Source: an uncultured Collinsella sp.
GTDB taxonomy: Bacteria; Actinomycetota; Coriobacteriia; Coriobacteriales; Coriobacteriaceae
Reading direction: 5' to 3'
Assembly (NCBI GenBank): GCA_937989795.1
Contig: CALKBB010000159.1
Coordinates: 1-6,299, forward strand
Length of the DNA stretch: 6,299 nucleotides
Of the stretch, positions 6,276 through 6,299 are shown piece by piece. Under the pieces are notes generated by a model. The model saw only the letters and a list, made by a program, of their open reading frames with translations. It did no database searches and was not told where the DNA came from. Numbering within the stretch: position 1 is the first letter of the stretch; every line of letters starts with the position of its first letter. Both the position numbers and the translations under genes were made by a program.

Positions 6276-6299
6276 CTACTTGCCGAGCCACTTTTTGAA
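6276..6299 (-). CDS. Probable last codons of a minus-strand gene entering from the right edge
   Basis: From 6299 on the minus strand the frame reads FKKWLGK followed by TAG (6278-6276). The sequence looks like a protein C-terminus and the palindrome begins 2 bases after the stop, but seven codons cannot identify a product and the other two frames are also open here. If real, it is transcribed toward kup, about 160 bases upstream of it. Confidence 0.35.
   Translation of the reverse strand, partial: FKKWLGK

Noticed and set aside
6273..6290. TGGCT/AGCCA hairpin followed by CTTTTTG, as a plus-strand terminator
   Set aside because: Only 5 bp with an 8-base loop, no plus-strand gene upstream of it, and it overlaps the probable minus-strand gene end.
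6117..6299. c-di-AMP (ydaO-type) riboswitch before kup
   Set aside because: Such elements often control K+ transporters in Gram-positives, but the likely leader is ~29 bases and I see no conserved riboswitch core in the 180 bases upstream.
1..6299. CRISPR array, tRNA, rRNA, insertion sequence or phage gene
   Set aside because: No regularly spaced direct repeats, no cloverleaf or rRNA-like segments, and no transposase, integrase or phage-like protein in any frame.

Overview
The window reads as chromosomal DNA from a GC-rich bacterium. Gene families, strongly G/C-ending codons and the intergenic palindromes fit an actinobacterium of the Coriobacteriia, Collinsella-like. That placement is inference from sequence character, not from a database match. 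Almost every base is coding or short intergenic; no stretch over 300 bases lacks a gene.

Layout: (1) 2-1282, plus strand, is the 3' part of a 23S rRNA methyltransferase gene of the RlmKL type whose 5' end lies outside the window. (2) 1283-1375 separates two convergent gene ends and holds a long, nearly perfect palindrome. (3) From 1376 to about 6160 everything reads on the minus strand. In transcription order: a kup-type K+ transporter (6116-4089), a 64-residue one-helix membrane protein (4028-3834), a 114-base gap dominated by a terminator-like hairpin, a short KdpD-type sensor kinase (3719-2094), and a KdpE-type response regulator (2089-1376) translationally tied to the kinase. (4) 6117-6299 holds the kup ribosome binding site, a consensus -10 box flanked by two near-identical 9-base repeats, another palindrome, and probably the last codons of a further minus-strand gene.

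The main biological point is a potassium module with unusual wiring. KdpD/KdpE normally controls the kdpFABC K+-ATPase. Here the pair sits beside kup, with a tiny membrane protein between, and no kdpFABC is visible. The kinase has the four-helix KdpD membrane block, a GAF-like linker and the catalytic core, but lacks the large N-terminal KdpD/Usp cytosolic region. A terminator-like hairpin ends only about 20 bases before the kinase start codon, so any kdpDE message starting upstream must read through it. Three palindromes lie close behind gene ends, two of them sharing a core sequence.
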